This document shows positions 1 through 6,538 of a stretch of DNA of 6,538 nt, piece after piece (positions within the stretch are counted from its first letter, which is position 1; each line of letters begins with the position of its first letter). The stretch spans positions 1 to 6,538 of the forward strand of contig JAITWU010000216.1 of the NCBI GenBank assembly GCA_031285115.1, read 5' to 3'. A program made the position numbers and the translations under genes. The notes beneath the pieces are model-generated. The model had not been told where the DNA came from and did not search any database. It saw only the letters and a list, made by a program, of their open reading frames with translations. The stretch comes from Azonexus sp. Its GTDB lineage: Bacteria; Pseudomonadota; Gammaproteobacteria; Burkholderiales; Rhodocyclaceae.

Positions 1-15
1 TTGCCTGTAGCGAGC

Positions 16-21
16 TATACT
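16..21 (+). promoter_or_regulatory. Possible -10 element (TATACT) upstream of the sensor operon
   Basis: TATACT matches the sigma-70 -10 consensus at five of six positions and lies 55 nt before the first start codon of the operon. The matching -35 would fall before base 1, outside the window, so the promoter cannot be confirmed. An in-frame TGA at 21-23 in another frame means this stretch could also be the tail of an upstream gene. Confidence 0.22.
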
Positions 22-76
22 GAACACAGGAAGCAGTTGATGCGCATGGAATTGCTCGCCATCTGGGTGGATCAAA

Positions 77-805
77 ATGCGTTGGCGTTGGGTTGCAGGG
101 CTGTGGATGGTACTGGCGACGGTGATGGCGTCAGCCGCAGGTTTGCGCATTTTGACGCTCGACAGCGATGGGGGAACAATCAACCGCGATAGCGGCGATC
201 ACCCAACCGGCTTTACCATCGAAATTGCCAGGGCGTTGTGCGACGAAATGCAGGTCAGTTGCATCTTTCTGCCGACCCGGCTGGATCGGGTGGTCGACCA
301 GTTGGTGGCTGGCGAAGCTGACATGGCGGCGGTGGCTATGCTTGAGACGCCGGAGCGGCGGGGCAAGATACTGTTTACCAAGCCCTATTTACGTTCGGTA
401 TCGGCGTGGCTTGCCCAGCCCGGTCAGCAACCCGGCAAACCTGACACGCGCGTGGCGGTGGTCCGCGCCTCGGTGCAGGAGCGTTACGCCCGCATTCGTG
501 GCTGGGAAACTGTGCCGGTGTCGACCAGCGAAGAACTGATCGTCCCCCTGCGCAGCGGCGAAGCCCAGGCGGCCCTGGTGCCGATGTTGTGGGGATTGGC
601 GCTCATGAAAAACAGCCAGTTTCGCCAATTGAAACTGGAAAGCACCGTGATGGACGAGCCGGAATTGAGTGGCGGCGCGAGTTTTGCCATTTCGCCACGG
701 CGTTCCGATTTGAAGCCGCTGCTCGACGATGCGCTCGACCGCATCATGCGTAACGGTGTCTATGATCGGGTCAACTCCCGGTTTTTGCCGCTGCGGGTGA
801 ATTGA
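77..805 (+). CDS. Periplasmic substrate-binding protein, family 3 fold (first of two)
   Basis: A 242-residue exported protein. Residues 1 to about 21 form a signal peptide: Arg/Trp-rich start, hydrophobic core, then an Ala-Ser-Ala-Ala cleavage region. The rest reads as one SBP_bac_3 domain, the fold used by amino-acid binding proteins. Visible hallmarks are the GFTIEIARALC block (45-55), a Cys pair C55/C62 spaced as in lysine/arginine/ornithine-binding proteins, and a TPERR segment whose R94 aligns with the Arg that grips the ligand carboxylate. The usual Asp that binds the ligand's alpha-amino group appears replaced by Pro (P169 in AALVPML), so the ligand may not be an ordinary amino acid. 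The start at 77 is supported by GGTGGA at 66-71 and by the signal peptide. The stop overlaps the next gene (TGATG). No transporter subunits follow; a diguanylate cyclase does. Proposed role, inferred: ligand sensor for that cyclase. Fold call is firm, ligand unknown. Confidence 0.88.
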   Translation: MRWRWVAGLWMVLATVMASAAGLRILTLDSDGGTINRDSGDHPTGFTIEIARALCDEMQVSCIFLPTRLDRVVDQLVAGEADMAAVAMLETPERRGKILFTKPYLRSVSAWLAQPGQQPGKPDTRVAVVRASVQERYARIRGWETVPVSTSEELIVPLRSGEAQAALVPMLWGLALMKNSQFRQLKLESTVMDEPELSGGASFAISPRRSDLKPLLDDALDRIMRNGVYDRVNSRFLPLRVN

Positions 806-1581
806 TGCGCCGGTTGTCTGCCGCCCTTTGTCTCACCGCCATTCTGGCGCTGCCGCCGTCATGGGTTCTGGCGCTGTCGTCAGCGCCGCTCAAGGTGGTG
901 CGGGTGGCGCTGGTCAAACCCGGCGCGCGGATAAATGAAGCCCATGACGATCTGCGCGCCTTCAACGAGGATATGGTGCGCGAGATTTGCCAGCGCATGA
1001 CCGTCCGTTGCCGGACGCGCAATGTGCGCTTCGGCAACATCCTGCCCGGCGTCGTCGCGGGTCATTTCGACCTCGGTTTCGGCAACTTCCTGCGCACGCC
1101 GGAACGCGAGCGTCAGGTCGATTTCAGCAGCGCCCTCTGGCATTCTTCGTCGCGTCTGGTAGGCCGCAGCGAGCAGGCGGCGGACAGCGACCTCTATACC
1201 TTGCGCGAAGCGCGTCTCGTCGCTGTCGCCGGTTCGCAACAACTGGCCTGTTTGCAGCGCCTTACCGGCGAGCGCGGGCTGGTGGTGATCAGCGCTCCGA
1301 CGATGGCCGACGCCTTCGCTCTGGTGCGTGACGGCAAGGCCGATTTCGCGCTGCTGCCGGTGCTGGGCGCCTACATCCTGCTGGTCGGCGAACCGGGCGG
1401 GAGCTATCGCTTTTTCGGTGAGACGCTGGTTGCTGACGGACTCGGTGGCAGCGTCCATGTCATCATGAGCAAACGGCGGCCCAAACTGCGTCAGGCAGTG
1501 GGTAAAGCCATTGTCGGTATGCGTCGCGATGGCAGTTATGAACGCCTGGTGCGCCAGCACTTCCCTTTTAGCGTGGATTGA
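805..1581 (+). CDS. Periplasmic substrate-binding protein, family 3 fold (second of two)
   Basis: A 258-residue exported protein of the same fold as its upstream neighbour but strongly diverged from it. A signal peptide spans about 1-24 (MRRLSAALCLTAILAL and onward). C9 lies in the hydrophobic core rather than in a convincing lipobox. Shared landmarks are the Cys pair C62/C69 (ICQRMTVRC), the FGNFLRTPER block with R101 aligned to the carboxylate-binding Arg, and an FALLPVLG segment in which P185 sits where amino-acid binders have Asp. A further Cys (C149) is unpaired. I chose ATG at 805 over the in-frame TTG at 802 because ATG forms a TGATG stop-start overlap with the previous gene and GGGTGA lies at 795-800. 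The ORF ends 3 nt before the cyclase gene, so translation of all three is probably coupled. Likely a partner or second-ligand sensor for the cyclase; this is inference from context. Confidence 0.87.
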   Translation: MRRLSAALCLTAILALPPSWVLALSSAPLKVVRVALVKPGARINEAHDDLRAFNEDMVREICQRMTVRCRTRNVRFGNILPGVVAGHFDLGFGNFLRTPERERQVDFSSALWHSSSRLVGRSEQAADSDLYTLREARLVAVAGSQQLACLQRLTGERGLVVISAPTMADAFALVRDGKADFALLPVLGAYILLVGEPGGSYRFFGETLVADGLGGSVHVIMSKRRPKLRQAVGKAIVGMRRDGSYERLVRQHFPFSVD

Positions 1582-1584
1582 GCC

Positions 1585-2904
1585 ATGCCGACCATTCAAT
1601 TGCGCTTCAAGGGATTTCGCGCCGGGTCGACTTTTGCCGTACTCGCGCTCATCTTCGTGTTCAGCTTCGGGCTGATGATCGGGCTGATCTGGCCCGATCA
1701 GCAGCGCGTCATCGACACCGCCAACCGACTGCAAGACAAGACGGTGCCGGAAATCATCCGCTACCAGCGTCTGGCCCGCAATCTCGACCAACTGCGCCAG
1801 GAGGGCGAGCGGGTCTTCTCCGGCGAATCATCGGAGGAGCGGCAGCAGTCAATGTTCATCGTCACTCTGGTAGCCAGCCATCCCAGTGTGCTGGAACATC
1901 CGGAGGCAGCCAAACGGGCGCGTGAGGTCGAACGGTTTCTCGATGGCGTCGCCCGCGAGTCAGCCAGCAATCCGACTATTTTCGCCAACCGCATTGATGA
2001 GTGGCGGCGTCTGTCCTCCAATCTCGGCACGCTCGTCGAAGATGTTTCGATCCAGGGCGTCAACCTGACCAGCAACGATTTGAACGACATTGCCACCGCC
2101 ATCCAACTGGCGCGCTTCAAATTCAATCTGGCGATGATCGTGGTCGGCGTCTATCTGGTGCTCTTTCTGCTGTTGTTGCGCCTGCATCTGATCAAGCCGC
2201 TCCAGCATATTGATCAGGCGCTGACCAACCTCGGCCTCGACCAGCCGGCGCCGGATTTCAAATCGGCGACGATGAGCGAAATTCGTTCGGTCCAGGAGGC
2301 GATCGGTAAATTACACGGCTCGCTGGTCGAGAACGAAGCGGCGCGTCAGACGCTGGAAGCCCTGGCTAACCGCGACAGCCTGACCGGCCTCTACAACCGC
2401 CGTCATTTCATGGCTGCCGCCGAAGCCGAACTCCACCGCTCGCAGCGTTACTGTCGGCCAGTCACCGTCGGCATGGCCGACCTCGACCTCTTCAAAAATC
2501 TCAACGACACCTACGGACATGCCGCTGGCGATACGGTATTGCGCGTTTTTGCCACCCTGCTGCGGGAAACGCTGCGGCAATCCGATCTGGTCTGCCGCTA
2601 CGGCGGCGAAGAGTTTGCCTTCTTCTTCCCCGAAATCACCGTGACCGAGGCCGCCGTGCTTGCCGAACGCTGTCGCGCCGCCTGCGCTAATAACGATATT
2701 GCCCTGCCCGATGGCCGCAGTGTTCGCATCACCTTCAGCATGGGCCTTGCCGACGCCAGCGAAAGCACGCTGGAATCAGCTCTCAACCGGGCCGACAAGG
2801 CGCTCTACGAAGCCAAGCGCCAGGGCCGCAACCGGGTCGCCGTCAGCGGCAAGCCGCCAGCGGCGAGCGTCCCGGAGCAGACGGTCGAAGACTACAACCT
2901 GTAG
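1585..2904 (+). CDS. Membrane-anchored diguanylate cyclase (GGDEF) with periplasmic helical sensor region
   Basis: A 439-residue inner-membrane enzyme expected to condense two GTP into the second messenger c-di-GMP. Order of parts: TM1 about 14-36; a periplasmic, helix-rich region of about 145 residues; TM2 about 181-202; a HAMP-like linker (IKPL at 203-206, SEIR at 231-234) running into a helical stalk to about 262; then the GGDEF domain from RDSLTGLYNRR (263-273). Catalytic features are intact: DLDLFKNLND (299-308) supplies metal and nucleotide ligands, and the signature is GGEEF at 340-344. RQSD (331-334), exactly five residues before it, is the inhibitory I-site, so product feedback is expected. 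There is no EAL or HD-GYP domain. It is the last gene of the operon behind two periplasmic binding proteins. The periplasmic part lacks a recognisable CHASE or Cache motif, consistent with a helical bundle read by a bound partner protein, as in TorS. GTDE at 1573-1577 (GTGGA) is a modest ribosome site. Confidence 0.93.
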   Translation: MPTIQLRFKGFRAGSTFAVLALIFVFSFGLMIGLIWPDQQRVIDTANRLQDKTVPEIIRYQRLARNLDQLRQEGERVFSGESSEERQQSMFIVTLVASHPSVLEHPEAAKRAREVERFLDGVARESASNPTIFANRIDEWRRLSSNLGTLVEDVSIQGVNLTSNDLNDIATAIQLARFKFNLAMIVVGVYLVLFLLLLRLHLIKPLQHIDQALTNLGLDQPAPDFKSATMSEIRSVQEAIGKLHGSLVENEAARQTLEALANRDSLTGLYNRRHFMAAAEAELHRSQRYCRPVTVGMADLDLFKNLNDTYGHAAGDTVLRVFATLLRETLRQSDLVCRYGGEEFAFFFPEITVTEAAVLAERCRAACANNDIALPDGRSVRITFSMGLADASESTLESALNRADKALYEAKRQGRNRVAVSGKPPAASVPEQTVEDYNL

Positions 2905-2910
2905 CTGGCC

Positions 2911-3290
2911 CTAGGCGGCTGGCGGCCACAGCACACAAGCCCAAACGGCGGCGGCGTTGATGAGGCTGAACAGCACGGCGGCGCTGCCCATGTCTTTGGC
3001 GCGTTTGGCGAGTTCGTGTTTTTCCGGCGAGGCTTTGTCGACGATGGCTTCGATGGCCGAGTTGAGAATTTCGACGATGAGGATGAGCAGGATGCTGCCG
3101 ATCAGCAGCGCCCGTTCGATGCCGGTTTTGCTGAGATAAAGCGCGAGCGGGATGGCGACGAGGGCGAGCAGGATTTCTTCGCGGAAAGCCGCTTCGTTTT
3201 TCCAGGCGGCGATGAGGCCGTCGCGCGAGTAGCCGAGCGCATTCCACAAGCGGCGCAGACCCTTTTTGCCTTTGAGCTGGGCGGGATCGT

Positions 3291-3294
<4 letters not shown>
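2911..3294 (-). CDS. dgkA: Diacylglycerol kinase, small integral-membrane type
   Basis: A 127-residue inner-membrane enzyme that phosphorylates diacylglycerol with ATP to phosphatidate, recycling lipid left over mainly from periplasmic glucan modification. It aligns almost without gaps to E. coli DgkA (121 residues) with a constant offset of six. The conserved active-site residues are all present: NEAAFREE (33-40, E34), [10 protein letters not shown] (74-83, with E75, N78 and E82), HEL at 93-95 and KDMGSAA (100-106, D101). An N-terminal amphipathic stretch is followed by three membrane helices at about 41-54, 59-76 and 103-123. A longer reading from 3351 would add 19 residues, but those lie inside uvrA. 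ATG at 3294 forms an ATGA overlap with the uvrA stop and is preceded by AAAAGG at 3302-3307, so this start is preferred. Its stop is 6 bp from the convergent cyclase stop. It is probably cotranscribed with and translationally coupled to uvrA. Confidence 0.95.
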
Positions 3295-6119
<2,825 letters not shown>

Positions 6120-6333
6120 CGTGCTGGGCCGGAGCGGAAAAAGGGTGAACTGTACGTAAAATGCCCCCCTTTGGGCGCTCGCAGCGAACTTTTTTCACGC
6201 CCGAACCTGCTGCCCGGCAGCGCAGGCGGTCGGGCAAGCAATCGCGCCTGAAATGCCTGGCTGGTACGCACAGGGCAACCGCATGAATGCTTTTGGCATT
6301 TGCTCAATGGCAATAATCGTTTCCGGCTGCCGC
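6120..6333. other. Apparently non-coding region upstream of uvrA
   Basis: About 214 bp between the uvrA start and the hairpin cluster. I see no convincing gene on either strand: the open frames here have proteobacteria-unlike, Pro/Arg/Cys-rich translations. It should contain the uvrA promoter. The best minus-strand -10 candidate is TACAGT at about 6149-6154, matching four of six, without a good -35. There is a CTGT half-site at 6150-6153 but no ACAG eight bases further on, so no full SOS box of the CTGT-N8-ACAG type. Short dyads such as GCTGCC/GGCAGC around 6209-6221 and AATGC/GCATT at 6286-6300 are too weak to assign a role. Confidence 0.5.
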
Positions 6334-6377
6334 AAAAAGCCCCTCGCCCCTCGCGGGAGATGGGTTGGGGAGAGGGG
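6334..6377 (-). terminator. Probable intrinsic terminator, minus strand
   Basis: On the minus strand the arms CCCCTCTCCCC (6377-6367) and GGGGCGAGGGG (6350-6340) pair over 11 positions with a single mismatch around a 16-nt loop. They are followed, after GC, by five T residues (6338-6334). That is the classic stem plus T-tract layout. C/T-rich repeats of this type are common intergenic elements in proteobacteria. It would stop transcripts entering from the right and so insulate uvrA. No minus-strand gene is visible between it and the window edge. Confidence 0.6.
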
Positions 6378-6406
6378 GGCCGGCTGAACAGGCTGGAGCC
6401 GGCCCC
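6376..6406. repeat. Perfect 10-bp GC-rich inverted repeat next to the terminator
   Basis: GGGGCCGGCT at 6376-6385 and AGCCGGCCCC at 6397-6406 are exact reverse complements separated by 11 nt. The left arm shares two bases with the terminator stem, so the two hairpins cannot both close fully. No T tract follows on the plus strand. The right arm lies inside the partial open frame that starts at 6388. Confidence 0.65.
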
Positions 6407-6538
6407 ATTCCAACTTCGATCCAGTCATGGGGTTGAACAATGCCTTCGGGGATATGTTGCTGAACTTTGTGATGGCGGCGATGTTTTTGGTGTTGCCTGC
6501 TTTTTGGATGACTGCCCTTACATGGGTTGGCATTCACG
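6388..6538 (+). pseudogene. 5'-truncated fragment resembling an ICE TraG-type membrane protein, running off the window
   Basis: The frame is open from just after a TGA at 6385-6387 to the end of the window, about 50 codons. It reads GWSRPHSNFDP, then GLNNAFGDMLLNFVM, then a hydrophobic segment ending LPAFWMTALTWVGI. From memory this resembles a late segment of the TraG N-terminal-domain inner-membrane protein found in ICEclc/PFGI-1-type integrative conjugative elements. I could not run a search, so the family name is tentative. The resemblance appears to begin before the first ATG (6427), no ribosome site precedes that ATG, and no earlier part of such a protein is seen in any frame upstream. 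A 5'-truncated remnant is therefore more likely than an intact gene. The alternative is a short unrelated membrane protein starting at 6427. AT content looks higher here than in the neighbours. Confidence 0.45.

Noticed and set aside
1..192. 63-codon plus-strand frame from base 1
   Set aside because: It overlaps the signal peptide and mature start of the first binding protein in another frame, and its translation has no recognisable features.
880..1791. 303-codon minus-strand open frame across the second binding protein and start of the cyclase gene
   Set aside because: His/Asp/Arg-rich translation with no domain character; antisense to two well-supported genes. A by-product of GC-rich codon use.
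2853..2926. Inverted repeat GCCGCCAGC / GCTGGCGGC around the end of the cyclase gene
   Set aside because: The 56-nt spacer, no T tract and location mostly inside coding sequence make it a likely chance match in GC-rich DNA rather than a terminator.
6150..6165. LexA/SOS box candidate beginning CTGT
   Set aside because: The second half reads TGCC instead of ACAG, so only a half-site is present.
6195..6533. 112-codon minus-strand frame upstream of uvrA
   Set aside because: Its middle is simply the translated hairpin region, and its start is antisense to the hydrophobic plus-strand frame, which looks more like real coding sequence.

Overview
This is a GC-rich, densely coded stretch of chromosome. 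UvrA and DgkA both read as clearly proteobacterial, and their sequence style, together with a putative integrative-conjugative-element (ICE) fragment at the right edge, suggests a betaproteobacterium, perhaps Rhodocyclales-like. That placement is an inference by eye, not a computed one.

Left half (77-2904, + strand): a tight three-gene operon. Two successive genes encode exported, single-domain proteins of the bacterial extracellular solute-binding family 3 fold. They overlap as TGATG. After a 3-nt gap comes a membrane-anchored diguanylate cyclase with two transmembrane helices, a helical periplasmic region, a HAMP-like linker and a GGEEF domain with an intact RxxD inhibitory site. No permease or ATPase gene is present, so the binding proteins look like periplasmic ligand sensors that feed the cyclase rather than parts of an ABC importer. 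This is the most interesting functional unit in the window. It resembles in layout the NspS-MbaA and TorT-TorS pairs, in which a periplasmic binding protein controls a membrane signalling protein.

Right half (2911-6119, - strand): uvrA, full length with all key motifs, followed by dgkA through an ATGA overlap. This couples DNA excision repair with membrane-lipid recycling in one transcription unit. It converges on the cyclase gene with only 6 bp between stop codons.

Right edge (6120-6538): about 220 bp of apparently non-coding DNA upstream of uvrA, then a GC-rich hairpin with a T tract that fits an intrinsic terminator on the minus strand, then a second perfect hairpin. After that, a + strand open frame runs off the window. 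Its hydrophobic peptide resembles, from memory, part of the TraG-type inner-membrane protein of ICEs. It has no visible 5' portion, so it is probably a truncated remnant or the edge of a rearrangement.
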